Below, piece by piece: positions 27,653 to 36,563 of a stretch of 64,000 bases of DNA. The notes under the pieces were generated by a model, which was given only the letters and a program-made list of their open reading frames with translations, ran no database searches and was not told where the DNA came from. Position 1 is the stretch's first letter. Every line of letters begins with the position of its first letter. This DNA is from Streptomyces pilosus (GTDB lineage Bacteria; Actinomycetota; Actinomycetes; Streptomycetales; Streptomycetaceae): assembly GCF_014649835.1 (NCBI RefSeq), contig NZ_BMTU01000001.1, positions 1,116,001-1,180,000 on the forward strand, written 5' to 3'. The position numbers and the translations under genes were made by a program.

Positions 27653-28798
27653 TCACGGCCCCGTCTCCCCCCGGCCCGCGCAGAACGCCACCGTCAGGTC
27701 CTTCACCAATACCTTGCGTTCCTGGTCGTCGAGCTCCACCAGCCCCCGCATCGTCAGCCGGGTCACCGTGTCCTCCACCGAATCCACGACCGAGCTGAGC
27801 ACACGCGCCCGGTGCTGGGCGTCCAGCGCGGCGATCCGGCGCCGGTGCATCGCGGCGGCCACCTCCGGCACGTACTCCACCCGCACCGGCCGCACCGCGA
27901 GCACCTCCACCCCCACCGGCCCGGTGTCCGCCGCCACCAGCCGGGTCAGCGCGGCCCGCGTCGCCTCCACCTCCCCGCGCCCCGCCCCCGGCGCCGCCAC
28001 CGGGACGCGCAGCAGTGCCGCCTCCACGCACTCGCGCAGGTAGCGCTCGTGGTCCTCGACGCCCAGCGTGGCCCGCGCGGTGTCCCGCACCCGCCACACC
28101 ACCTGCACCGCCACCCGCAGCCCGACCCCGCCCCGGTCGGCCGCCGGCACCCCGTCGCCGCGCCAGTGCCGCAGCCGTACGTCCACCCGGCGGCGCAGCA
28201 GCAGCGGGTTGACCCACATCAGGCCGGTCCGCCGCACCGTCCCCCGGTAGCGGCCGAACAGACCGAGCACCCAGGCCCGCCCGGTACTCCCGCGGGCCAG
28301 CCCGCCGAACCCGAACAGCCCGAGTGTCCCGGCACCCGCGAACGCCGCCCACTGGGCGGGGCCGGGCCCGGCCGCACCGGCCCGCGCCACGATGCCGAGC
28401 GCCTCCGCGGCGAACGCCGGCACCGCGCCCGCCCACCAGGCGGTGGCCGCGCACCCCGCCGTCCCGCAGAGCCCGGCCAGCACCCCCACGGCACCGGGCA
28501 GCACCCGGGCCGGCCGCTCCACCAGCCCGGGATCGACCTGGGCGACGGCCTGCCGGGACCGCTCCCCCTTGTCCCGCCCCGCGCCCGGCCGGTGCGCGGC
28601 GACCGCGGGCCGCACCCGCACCGGGCCGGGCCCGGAATCCTCCCGATCTCCCCGGTCGTCACGGAACAGCAGGTGAAAGGGGATCTCGGTGGTGGACTCG
28701 GTGTGGATGAGCCGGACCGGCCGGGCGGCCGGCGCACCGTCCGGCGGCTGCCCGGGTTCGGGGACGTGCTCGGGGATGTGGGACGTGGTCGTGGTCAT
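27653..28798 (-). CDS. SPFH/band-7 domain membrane protein
   Basis: A 381-residue stomatin-like protein. A charged cytoplasmic N-terminus precedes two hydrophobic segments (about 105-135 and 145-165). The SPFH domain then starts GLMWVNPLLLRRRVDVRLRH and runs through VGLRVAVQVVWRVRDTARAT and VDSVEDTVTRLTMRGLVELD. Such proteins scaffold membrane microdomains. GGAGG lies 9 nt before the ATG at 28798. It faces the LPMO across 124 bp and follows the peptidoglycan-binding gene in the same direction. Confidence 0.84.
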   Translation of the reverse strand: MTTTTSHIPEHVPEPGQPPDGAPAARPVRLIHTESTTEIPFHLLFRDDRGDREDSGPGPVRVRPAVAAHRPGAGRDKGERSRQAVAQVDPGLVERPARVLPGAVGVLAGLCGTAGCAATAWWAGAVPAFAAEALGIVARAGAAGPGPAQWAAFAGAGTLGLFGFGGLARGSTGRAWVLGLFGRYRGTVRRTGLMWVNPLLLRRRVDVRLRHWRGDGVPAADRGGVGLRVAVQVVWRVRDTARATLGVEDHERYLRECVEAALLRVPVAAPGAGRGEVEATRAALTRLVAADTGPVGVEVLAVRPVRVEYVPEVAAAMHRRRIAALDAQHRARVLSSVVDSVEDTVTRLTMRGLVELDDQERKVLVKDLTVAFCAGRGETGP

Positions 28799-28903
28799 GC
28801 GTGCCTGCCTCCAGCCTCCGCGCCAGATGCGTCACCTTCGGGGGACCCGGACGCCGGGCGGTGCCCGGCCCCCGGAGGAACTGCGTACGGCAGGGGGACG
28901 CCG

Positions 28904-29680
28904 TCAGGAGAACAGCCGCCGCCAGGTCTCCGGGCCCGGGTGGCCGTCCGCCGCGCCGCCGCGCCAGCCCTGCGCCCGCTGGAACGCCCGCACCCCGCGG
29001 CGGTCCGCCTCGCCCCAGCGCGGCCCCGGCCCGCCGGTGCCGTACCGGCCGAACCCCTTCGCCACCAGCCGCCTGCCCAGCCGGGTGACGTGTTCGTTCT
29101 CCGCACCGGGACGGAACGCCGCCCGTCCCGGATAGCCCGGCACGAGGGGTCCGCGCGCCCCGCCCGCGGCGGAAGCGGAACCTCCGGAAAGGCCGTCCCG
29201 GCCCGCTCCGAAGAGCGGCCGCTCCCGGGCGGGCGGACCCGGCGGCCCGCCCGCGACGGCACCCGGCGACCCCGGCCCCTCCTGGAGCACCCGGGCCGCC
29301 GTGCGGTCCTCCGCCGTCCGGCCCCGGCCCGGCGGCGAGGCGCGGACCGGCCCGGCACCGCCGCGCACGAGCATCCGGCCGAATTCCGTGAGGGAGGCGG
29401 TGCCGGCTCCGGGACCGAAACCGGCCATCGCGTGCGGCACCTTCCGCGCGGCCCACCGCCGGGCCCGTCCGACGAGGTCCACGCGGGTGACCGCGGGCTC
29501 CCACCCGCCCCGGCGCCCCGGTTCGCCTGCGAAGACGTCCGGCCGGGCGGTGCGGTGCGGCGCCGGCTGTCCCGGGCGGCGGCCGAAGGGGGAATGCGGC
29601 AGCGCCCGCGGCTCGTGCGCACAGCCCGGACAGTCGCGGTCACCGGCCGGATCGAACGTCCCGAACACCGGAGACCCCAT
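28904..29680 (-). CDS. Peptidoglycan-binding domain protein
   Basis: A 258-residue protein with a long Pro/Gly/Arg-rich disordered region and a C-terminal peptidoglycan-binding module (about 205-258) of the type usual in Streptomyces: RLGRRLVAKGFGRYGTG, then PRWGEADRRGVRAFQRAQGW and PGPETWRRLF. A CxxC motif (RDCPGCAHEP) occurs near the N-terminus. No classical signal peptide is seen, so its route to the wall is unclear. GAGGGG precedes the ATG at 29680. Confidence 0.78.
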   Translation of the reverse strand: MGSPVFGTFDPAGDRDCPGCAHEPRALPHSPFGRRPGQPAPHRTARPDVFAGEPGRRGGWEPAVTRVDLVGRARRWAARKVPHAMAGFGPGAGTASLTEFGRMLVRGGAGPVRASPPGRGRTAEDRTAARVLQEGPGSPGAVAGGPPGPPARERPLFGAGRDGLSGGSASAAGGARGPLVPGYPGRAAFRPGAENEHVTRLGRRLVAKGFGRYGTGGPGPRWGEADRRGVRAFQRAQGWRGGAADGHPGPETWRRLFS

Positions 29681-29875
29681 GCGATTCCCCTCACACTCCC
29701 GGCCGATTCCTCCACGTCTGCGCACGACGGCCAGTCTCGCAACGGTCCCGCGCACCCGCACCGTCGGCGGTCCGAATGACGTAAGGGCCCGGGTGACCCC
29801 GCAGGCCGCGGGCGCCCGGCGGGCCGGGTGGTCCGGGGCAGCCTCCGGGGTCCTGTAGAGTTACGCCGTCAGCGC

Positions 29876-29949
29876 GCGCCGCTAGCTCAGTTGGTTAGAG
29901 CAGCTGACTCTTAATCAGCGGGTCCGGGGTTCGAGTCCCTGGCGGCGCA
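29876..29949 (+). tRNA. tRNA-Lys(CTT), copy 3
   Basis: Third identical 74-nt tRNA-Lys. A -10-like TAGAGT lies at 29856-29861. A hairpin terminator with a short T-tract follows. Confidence 0.97.
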
Positions 29950-29956
29950 CCGACAG

Positions 29957-29994
29957 GACGGGCTCCTCGTGCAGACGGGGAGCCCGTCGGTTTT
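29957..29994 (+). terminator. Terminator after tRNA-Lys copy 3
   Basis: GACGGGCTCC (29957-29966) pairs with GGAGCCCGTC (29979-29988), followed by GGTTTT. It is one of the few hairpins in the window with a T-tract. Confidence 0.85.
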
Positions 29995-30409
29995 GGCCGG
30001 TTCTCCCCTCGCGTCCGTTGAGCGGAACCCTCACGCCCCACGTATGGAACAGCGGCCCCACCGCTCGCCCGGGCGTCACAATGGTCGCGTATGCCCGGTG
30101 TACACCGTGTTTCGCATCTTGCGATCATGATGGACACCGTAGACCCTGGTCTCTTCAAGAAGCTGCGGATTCGCGGCTGTTGGGGGGCAAGGGAACCGGT
30201 TGCCGGCGGAGCGGGGCGAGGGGCCCCGCTCGGCGGGTGATGCCGAGGGGGGCATCATGCAACCGGAAGAGCGCTGTGCCGTGTCTATAAGGTGTGGGTG
30301 ACGTGGTGACAGCGGTCAACCACTGACACGTACGTGAAGGTCGAGGGGGACCGGCACGGACGTAAGGAAGCGACGAAACACGCGCGGAGCGCGTGTGGGG
30401 GGATGACTC
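29995..30409 (+). other. Gene-free leader region of cslA
   Basis: No coding frame here is convincing. A TATAAG at 30286-30291 could be a -10 element for cslA, but no good -35 accompanies it. The last 15 nt before the start contain a GGGGGGATGACTC ribosome-site region. The length (415 bp) leaves room for more than one promoter. Confidence 0.5.
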
Positions 30410-32452
30410 ATGACGTCGACGCCGACGGGCGCCCGGAAGGACAACGACCCGTCTGAGACCACCCAGCTCAGGGTGCCTGCGCACAGGACAGGAAACACGG
30501 GCACGTTCCGCCGGATCAAGAAGACGCTGCCGAGATACGACTACGAGCACTACAGCCGGCTCGCGGGTCCCCTCACCCAGCCCGATCCGAACAAGCCGTA
30601 CAAGGTCCAGTACCGCTCGCTGATCGGCCAGGAGCCGCACCGCATCCGCATCGCGCTGATGCTGGCCGCGGCCCCGGTGCTGTCGCTGGTGCTGCTGGTG
30701 TGGCTGCTCCAGCCCGCGCACTGGACCGAGCGGGACTACGTGGAGTTCGAGTGGCTGCCGGCCCTCGACATCGTCATGCTCGTCTCGATCGGTCTGATCG
30801 AGTTCTTCCGCTGCATGAACGTGCTGTCGAACGCGCACGCGACCCTGGTCGCCCGCGACCCGATCCCGGTGGTGCCCGAGACCGGCACCCGCGTGGCCTT
30901 CCTCACCTCGTTCGTGCCCGGCAAGGAGCCGATCGAGATGGTGACGAAGACCCTGGAGGCGGCCGTCAAGATCCGCCACCGGGGCACCATGCACGTGTGG
31001 CTGCTCGACGAGGGCGACGACCCCGAGGTGAAAGAGGTCTGCGCCCGGCTCGGCGTGCGCCACTTCTCCCGCAAGGGCGTCGCGAAGTGGAACCAGAAGA
31101 AGGGCGCCCACCGCGCCAAGACCAAGCACGGCAACTACAACGCCTGGCTGGACGCGCACGGCGACGACTACGAGTACTTCGCCTCGGTCGACACCGACCA
31201 CATCCCGCTGCCGAACTACCTGGAGCGGATGCTGGGCTTCTTCCGCGACCCGGACGTCGGCTTCGTCATCGGCCCGCAGGTCTACGGCAACTACGACAAC
31301 TTCGTCACCAAGGCCGCCGAGTCCCAGCAGTTCCTCTTCCACGCGCTGATCCAGCGCGCCGGCAACCGCTACGGCTCGCCGATGTTCGTGGGCACCTCCA
31401 ACGCGGTGCGCATCAAGGCGCTGAAGCAGATCGGCGGTCTGTACGACTCGATCACCGAGGACATGGCGACCGGCTTCGAGATGCACCGCCACAAGAACCC
31501 GGCGACGGGGAAGAAGTGGCGCTCGGTCTACACCCCGGACGTGCTCGCCGTCGGTGAGGGCCCCAACGCCTGGACCGACTTCTTCACCCAGCAGATGCGC
31601 TGGTCGCGCGGTACGTACGAGACGATCATCGGGCAGTACTGGAAGGGCTTCTACTCGCTCCCGCCGAGCAAGCTCTTCAACTACACGATGATGATCATCT
31701 TCTACCCGATGTCGGCCCTCAACTGGATCCTCGCGGCGATCAGCTGCGCGCTGTTCCTGGGCCTGGGCGCCTCGGGTGTGAACATCGACCCCACCATCTG
31801 GCTGATGCTGTACGGCAACGCCTCGGCGCTGCAGATCGGCCTCTACGTCTGGAACCGCCGCCACAACGTCTCGCCGCACGAGCCGGAGGGCTCCGGCGGT
31901 GTGGCCGGCATGGTGATGTCCGCGCTGTCGGCACCGCTCTACGCGAAGGCACTGATCGACTCGGTCCTGCGCAAGAAGAGCAAGTTCGTGGTCACCCCCA
32001 AGGGCGACTCGGCCAGCCCGGACACCTGGTTCGGAACCTTCCGGTACCACTGGTACTTCATCCTGATCTTCGCCGGCTCCATCACCGCGGGCTTCGTCTA
32101 CGGGCACTCGCACCCGGCGATGGTCATCTGGGCGACGTTCGCCCTGCTCATCACCGCCGCGCCGATGTTCGCCTGGCGCCACGGCATGCGGCAGGACCGG
32201 AAGAAGCCCGGTGCCCACGCGGGGGGACGGCAGCCGGACGCCGACGAGGCGCCCCGGACGCAGGAGCTGCCGCAGGCGCAGCAGCCTCACGCCCCGCACC
32301 AGCCGCAGACCCGGCCCAGCTGGGCCGGCTCGCACGGCGCACCGGGTGGATCAGGGGGCCCCGAAGGGCCGGGAGGGCCCGGGGGCGGCAACCCCGGAAA
32401 CGACCAGACCATGCAAATCGCCCTTGGTGGACTTGGGGGACGTAAGGAATGA
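30410..32452 (+). CDS. cslA: Cellulose synthase-like glycosyltransferase CslA
   Basis: Processive family 2 glycosyltransferase of 680 residues in the inner membrane. Two N-terminal membrane helices (about 82-100 and 117-135) precede the catalytic domain with LLDEGDD (D200), DTD (261-263), TED (349-351) and QQMRW (394-398), the D,D,D,QxxRW set of cellulose synthases. Further membrane helices follow at about 411-620. The C-terminus is a Pro/Gly/Gln-rich tail. It makes the beta-glycan that is laid down at hyphal tips and is needed for aerial growth and attachment in S. coelicolor and S. lividans. ATGA couples it to glxA. Confidence 0.96.
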   Translation: MTSTPTGARKDNDPSETTQLRVPAHRTGNTGTFRRIKKTLPRYDYEHYSRLAGPLTQPDPNKPYKVQYRSLIGQEPHRIRIALMLAAAPVLSLVLLVWLLQPAHWTERDYVEFEWLPALDIVMLVSIGLIEFFRCMNVLSNAHATLVARDPIPVVPETGTRVAFLTSFVPGKEPIEMVTKTLEAAVKIRHRGTMHVWLLDEGDDPEVKEVCARLGVRHFSRKGVAKWNQKKGAHRAKTKHGNYNAWLDAHGDDYEYFASVDTDHIPLPNYLERMLGFFRDPDVGFVIGPQVYGNYDNFVTKAAESQQFLFHALIQRAGNRYGSPMFVGTSNAVRIKALKQIGGLYDSITEDMATGFEMHRHKNPATGKKWRSVYTPDVLAVGEGPNAWTDFFTQQMRWSRGTYETIIGQYWKGFYSLPPSKLFNYTMMIIFYPMSALNWILAAISCALFLGLGASGVNIDPTIWLMLYGNASALQIGLYVWNRRHNVSPHEPEGSGGVAGMVMSALSAPLYAKALIDSVLRKKSKFVVTPKGDSASPDTWFGTFRYHWYFILIFAGSITAGFVYGHSHPAMVIWATFALLITAAPMFAWRHGMRQDRKKPGAHAGGRQPDADEAPRTQELPQAQQPHAPHQPQTRPSWAGSHGAPGGSGGPEGPGGPGGGNPGNDQTMQIALGGLGGRKE

Positions 32453-34389
32453 CTGACCGTGCAGGCCGCCGTCGCGCCCGTCGGATCGCGATAGGCACGG
32501 CGGTGGTACTAGCGCTGGCCGGGATGAACGGACCGTGGCTGTACCGCTTCGGCACCGAGAAATACCACCAGTACAAGATCAACCAGCCCGAGTACAAGGC
32601 CGCGAACGGCAAGTGGGAGATCGTCGAGTTTCCCGAGGAGTACCGGCAGAACACCATTCACGCGGCGCTGCTGCGCACCGGCAAGGTGCTGCTCGTCGCC
32701 GGCTCGGGCAACAACCAGGACAACTTCGACGCGAAGCGGTACGACACCCGGATCTGGGACCCGGTCAAGGGGACCATCAAGAAGGTGCCGACGCCCGCCG
32801 ACCTGTTCTGCACCGGCCACACCCAGCTGGCCAACGGCAACCTGCTCATCGCGGGCGGCACGAAGCGGTACGAGAAGCTCAAGGGTGACGTGAAGAAGGC
32901 GGGCGGCCTGATGGTCGTCCACAACGAGAACCCGGACAAGCCGATCACCCTGCCGGCGGGGACCAGGTTCGTCGGCAAGGAGAACGGCAAGACCTTCGTC
33001 TCGAAGGACCCCGTGCTCGTCCCGCGCGCGACGAAGAACTTCGACAAGGAGACCGGCGAGTTCCTGGGCAACACCCCGGGCTACGGCCGTACCTACGTCG
33101 AGGCGCAGAAGAACGGCAACAAGTACGCCACCGGCACGCAGGACAACTACACCGTGCAGGGGCTGTCCGGCGAGGACGCGCAGAACACGTACGGCATCGC
33201 CGAGAAGCTCGCGCTGGACAAGAAGGACTTCCAGGGCATCGACGACGCCTTCGAGTTCGACCCGATCGCCGAGAAGTACATCAAGGTCGACCCGATGAAG
33301 GAGTCGCGCTGGTACCCGACGCTCACCACTCTGAGCGACGGCAAGATCCTCAGCGTCTCCGGCCTCGACGACATCGGCCAGCTGGTCCCGGGCAAGAACG
33401 AGGTCTACGACCCCGAGACCAAGAAGTGGACCTACACCGACAAGGTCCGCCAGTTCCCGACGTACCCGGCGCTGTTCCTGATGCAGAACGGCAAGGTGTT
33501 CTACTCGGGTTCGAACGCGGGTTACGGACCGGACGACGTGGGCCGCGACCCGGGCGTCTGGGACGTGGAGACCAACAAGTTCGAGAAGGTCCCGGGGCTG
33601 AGCGACCCGAACATGCTGGAGACCTCCGGCACCGTGCTGCTGCCGCCCGCGCAGGACGAGAAGTACATGGTGATCGGCGGCGGCGGGGTCGGCGAGTCCC
33701 GGCTGGCCAGCGAGAAGACCCGGATCGTCGACCTGAAGGCCGACGACCCGAAGTTCGTCGACGGTCCCTCGATGGACAAGGGCACCCGGTACCCGCAGGC
33801 CTCGATCCTGCCCAACGACGACGTGCTGATCTCCGGCGGCTCGGAGGACTACCGCGGCCGCAGCGACTCGAACATCCTCGAGGCGCGGATCTACGACACG
33901 GAGAAGAACGAGATGAAGCGGGTCGCCGACCCGCTGGTGGGCCGCAACTACCACTCCGGTTCCATCCTGCTGCCCGACGGCCGCCTGATGTTCTTCGGCT
34001 CCGACTCGCTCTACGCCGACAAGGCCAACACCAAGCCGGGCGAGTTCGAGCAGCGCGTCGAGATCTACACCCCGCCGTACCTGTACGGCGAGGAGTCCCA
34101 GCCCGAGCTGAAGGACGGTCCGGAGACCATCAAGCGGGGCAAGTCCGGCACGTTCACCTCGAAGGACGCCGCGTCGGTCAAGAGCGTCCGGCTGATCCGG
34201 CCGAGCGCCTCGACCCATGTGACCGACGTGGACCAGCGGTCGATCGAGCTGGACTTCACGACCGACGGCGACAAGATCACCGTGACGGTTCCGAAGAACC
34301 GGAACCTGGTCCAGGCGGGCTGGTACATGCTCTTCGTCAACACCGGCGACGGCACGCCCAGCAAGGCGCAGTGGGTGCAGGTCCCCTAG
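32449..34389 (+). CDS. glxA: Copper-radical oxidase GlxA
   Basis: Membrane-anchored galactose/glyoxal-oxidase-like enzyme of 646 residues. A signal anchor (about 12-30) is followed by a seven-bladed Kelch propeller and a C-terminal Ig-like domain. C121 (DLFCTGHT) and Y289 (SRWYPTLTTL) are positioned to form the Cys-Tyr cofactor, with W288 beside it. The axial Tyr/His pair is in GRNYHSGS, and a further copper His is likely in SASTHVTD. GlxA modifies the glycan made by CslA and both are needed for hyphal-tip glycan. Translation is coupled to cslA by ATGA. The lysine content is noticeably high compared with its neighbours. Confidence 0.95.
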   Translation: MTDRAGRRRARRIAIGTAVVLALAGMNGPWLYRFGTEKYHQYKINQPEYKAANGKWEIVEFPEEYRQNTIHAALLRTGKVLLVAGSGNNQDNFDAKRYDTRIWDPVKGTIKKVPTPADLFCTGHTQLANGNLLIAGGTKRYEKLKGDVKKAGGLMVVHNENPDKPITLPAGTRFVGKENGKTFVSKDPVLVPRATKNFDKETGEFLGNTPGYGRTYVEAQKNGNKYATGTQDNYTVQGLSGEDAQNTYGIAEKLALDKKDFQGIDDAFEFDPIAEKYIKVDPMKESRWYPTLTTLSDGKILSVSGLDDIGQLVPGKNEVYDPETKKWTYTDKVRQFPTYPALFLMQNGKVFYSGSNAGYGPDDVGRDPGVWDVETNKFEKVPGLSDPNMLETSGTVLLPPAQDEKYMVIGGGGVGESRLASEKTRIVDLKADDPKFVDGPSMDKGTRYPQASILPNDDVLISGGSEDYRGRSDSNILEARIYDTEKNEMKRVADPLVGRNYHSGSILLPDGRLMFFGSDSLYADKANTKPGEFEQRVEIYTPPYLYGEESQPELKDGPETIKRGKSGTFTSKDAASVKSVRLIRPSASTHVTDVDQRSIELDFTTDGDKITVTVPKNRNLVQAGWYMLFVNTGDGTPSKAQWVQVP

Positions 34390-34424
34390 GGGGTGTCCGA
34401 CACCCCTGGCGCCGCGCACACGTC

Positions 34425-34458
34425 AGTGCCCCGCACCCCGGAGGGGGTGCGGGGCACT
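34425..34458. terminator. Bidirectional terminator between glxA and cslZ
   Basis: A 15-bp perfect stem (34425-34439 with 34444-34458) with a GGAG loop separates convergent glxA and cslZ. Confidence 0.88.
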
Positions 34459-34467
34459 CCGCGTCGT

Positions 34468-35505
34468 TCAGGAGCTCCTGGCCAGTTCCAGGGCGTAGTC
34501 CGCCCACCACTGGCCGGCCTTGGGACCGCCCTTGCACTCGCCGTCCGACTCGCCGGGCCGCTTCACCCACAGGTAGGCGTCGACCAGCGGGTCCGCCGTG
34601 TCCACCGTCGGGGTCTCGCCGAGGGCGCGGCCGGGCGGGTTGCACCAGCGTTCCTTCGGGTCGCCCTCGGTGTAGGGGCCGTTGCCGTTGCGGCTGGTGT
34701 CGATGACGAACGGCTTGCCGCCCACCTTGGCGGAGAGCTGCTTGCCGTAGGCGATGGAGTCCTCGGTGGTGTAGAAGTTCGACACGTTCACCGAGAAGCC
34801 GTCGGCCCGGTCGATGCCGGCCCGCTTCAGCGGGTCGAAGATCTGGTCGGGGTTGCCCCAGCCGGCGTTGCCCGCGTCGAGGTACACCTTGGTGTTCTTC
34901 AGGCCCTTGAGCTTGTCGATGGCGCCACCGAGCAGGTCGTAGCGCTCCTCGTGGTACTGCTGGGGGGTGCAGCCGTCCACCAGGTGCAGCACCGCGTCGG
35001 GCTCGAGTATCACCGTCGCCGGACGGTCCCCGATGCCGCGGGCCACGGCGTCGACGAAGTCCCGGTAGGCGTCGCCGTCGGCGGCGCCGCCCCGTGAGTA
35101 CTGGTCGCAGTCGCGGTGCGGGATGTTGTAGAGGACCAGCAGCGCGGTGCGGTCGGCCTTCTCGGCGCCCTCGGTGTACGCGCGGGCCTGCTCCTCGGGC
35201 TTCTCCGGGCTGATCCACTCGCCGACGGGCTGCTCGGCTATCTTGCGGATCTGTTCGGCCTCCGCCTTCTTGCCGTCGCCCCGGAGCTCGGCGACCTTGC
35301 GGGCCGACAGGCCGTCGGGGTTGACCCAGAAGGGGTCGGTCTCCTTCGGCTGCTGCGTGACGACCGCGCCGGCCGCCTCGCCCCGGTCGTCGCCGTCACC
35401 GTCTCCGTCGCCGGAGGAACACCCCGTGACCAGCAGCGCCGCCCCCAGCACCGCTGCCGACGCCCGCCTCCCGGCGAACGCCCCGACCCCCCTGCTGCCG
35501 TACAT
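34468..35505 (-). CDS. cslZ: GH6 endoglucanase lipoprotein CslZ
   Basis: A 345-residue family 6 glycoside hydrolase that cuts beta-1,4-glucan. It has a lipoprotein signal (AAVLGAALLVTGCSSG), then an Asp/Gly linker, then the GH6 barrel: LVLYNIPHRDCDQYS, VILEPDAVLHLVDGC, LDAGNAGWGNPDQIF, FVIDTSRNGNGPY. The catalytic acid lies in the LEPDAV region and ERWCNPPGRALGETP is the usual downstream motif. In Streptomyces it belongs to the csl locus and trims the glycan. AAGGGGGG lies 4-5 nt before the ATG at 35505. It is convergent with glxA. Confidence 0.9.
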   Translation of the reverse strand: MYGSRGVGAFAGRRASAAVLGAALLVTGCSSGDGDGDGDDRGEAAGAVVTQQPKETDPFWVNPDGLSARKVAELRGDGKKAEAEQIRKIAEQPVGEWISPEKPEEQARAYTEGAEKADRTALLVLYNIPHRDCDQYSRGGAADGDAYRDFVDAVARGIGDRPATVILEPDAVLHLVDGCTPQQYHEERYDLLGGAIDKLKGLKNTKVYLDAGNAGWGNPDQIFDPLKRAGIDRADGFSVNVSNFYTTEDSIAYGKQLSAKVGGKPFVIDTSRNGNGPYTEGDPKERWCNPPGRALGETPTVDTADPLVDAYLWVKRPGESDGECKGGPKAGQWWADYALELARSS

Positions 35506-35724
35506 CCAACCCCCCTTGGGTGCACTTGTTCCATGTATGCCGAGCCCCAATCCTGACATACGTCCCGCGGCACCCACGAAGGCCGTGCCCGCCTTGTCCG
35601 CGAGCTGTTACAGCGGGGCGTACGGGTGGGCCCTCCCCCGCCCCTGCGACGCCGGGAACGGCCGTACACCAGCGGCGATCACGGAAGGTCACCGTCAGGG
35701 AACCCGGCGTCGATCACTCGCCGG

Positions 35725-35844
35725 CTCGTCGTCCCGGGCGGGTGCTCGTCGTCCCGGGCGGGTGCTCGTCGTCCCGGGCGGGTGCTCGTCGTCCCGGGCG
35801 GGTGCTCGTCGTCCCGGGCGGGTGCTCGTCGTCCCGGGCGGGTG
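35725..35844. repeat. Six perfect tandem copies of a 20-bp unit
   Basis: The unit CTCGTCGTCCCGGGCGGGTG is repeated six times head to tail without a mismatch and ends 1 nt before the stop codon of the sortase-like gene. The region from 35506 to 35845 otherwise holds no gene. The unit contains the palindrome CCCGGG and its length is not a multiple of three. Confidence 0.95.
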
Positions 35845-35845
35845 C

Positions 35846-36472
35846 TCAACGGCGGGCCGGATGCGCGAGGACGACGACGGGGCTCGCGCAGCCGCCGTCG
35901 GTGCGGCCGCCGGCGGTCGCGGCGCAGACGATCAGCCGCAGCCCGTCGTGCCGCTCCGCGGCCACCCGCCGGACGTCGTCGCTCCCGCTGCGGACCTCGC
36001 CGACGGTGTACCCGACGGCTGCGCCGTCCGCGCGGACCACCCGTACCTCCTGGCCGACGGTGATCCGGCCGCCGGCGCCGGCCGGGCCCGCCAGCAGGGC
36101 GAGGCCCGCGGTCCCCGGGGCCGTGCCGTCCGCGTACCAGGCGACCGCGCCCGCCCGCCCGGCCGGCCGCGGGACGCCCCGCGCGTCGAACGCGCCGGCT
36201 ACCACGGGTGCCCGCAGGCCGAGGCCGGGGACGTCCAGCCGTCGCGGCACCGCGGCGGCCCCGCGGTCCGGCCGCCCCGCCGCCGCCATGTCTCCCGTGG
36301 CGGGACCGGCCGTACTCCCGGCGGGCAGGCCGTGCGGTCCTCCGCCGCCCCACAGCCACAGCCCGAGCAGCAGCACCAGCCAGACCACTCCGGCGAACAG
36401 CCGCCCCGTACCGGAGGGAAGCCGGTCCCGGCCCTCCCCGTGCGCACGGAGCGTGTCACCAACCGAACCCAT
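35846..36472 (-). CDS. Degenerate class F sortase-like membrane protein
   Basis: A 208-residue protein with one N-terminal membrane helix (LFAGVVWLVLLLGLWLWG) and a class F sortase-like beta-barrel. RLDVPGLGLRAPVVA, AVAWYADGTAPGTAGLALLAG and VRVVRADGAAVGYTVGEV are the family landmarks. The catalytic Cys is recognisable in RLIVCAAT. However, the position where class F sortases have AGHVD reads AGPAG, so the catalytic His is absent. It may be inactive or act differently. GGAGG lies 7 nt before the ATG at 36472. Confidence 0.75.
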   Translation of the reverse strand: MGSVGDTLRAHGEGRDRLPSGTGRLFAGVVWLVLLLGLWLWGGGGPHGLPAGSTAGPATGDMAAAGRPDRGAAAVPRRLDVPGLGLRAPVVAGAFDARGVPRPAGRAGAVAWYADGTAPGTAGLALLAGPAGAGGRITVGQEVRVVRADGAAVGYTVGEVRSGSDDVRRVAAERHDGLRLIVCAATAGGRTDGGCASPVVVLAHPARR

Positions 36473-36563
36473 CGTGAAACCTCCAGACACCTGGAGGCTC
36501 CCCCGCGGGACCCGGACGCGCATTCCCGCACCCGTGATGTCTGCTCCGAACGGGTGAACGCCG

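Noticed and set aside
29895..30158. A small minus-strand gene across tRNA-Lys copy 3 and its terminator
   Set aside because: The frame covers the tRNA and its hairpin terminator and encodes no recognisable protein.
35725..35844. CRISPR array
   Set aside because: The 20-bp units abut with no spacers, and no cas genes are present. It is a plain tandem repeat.
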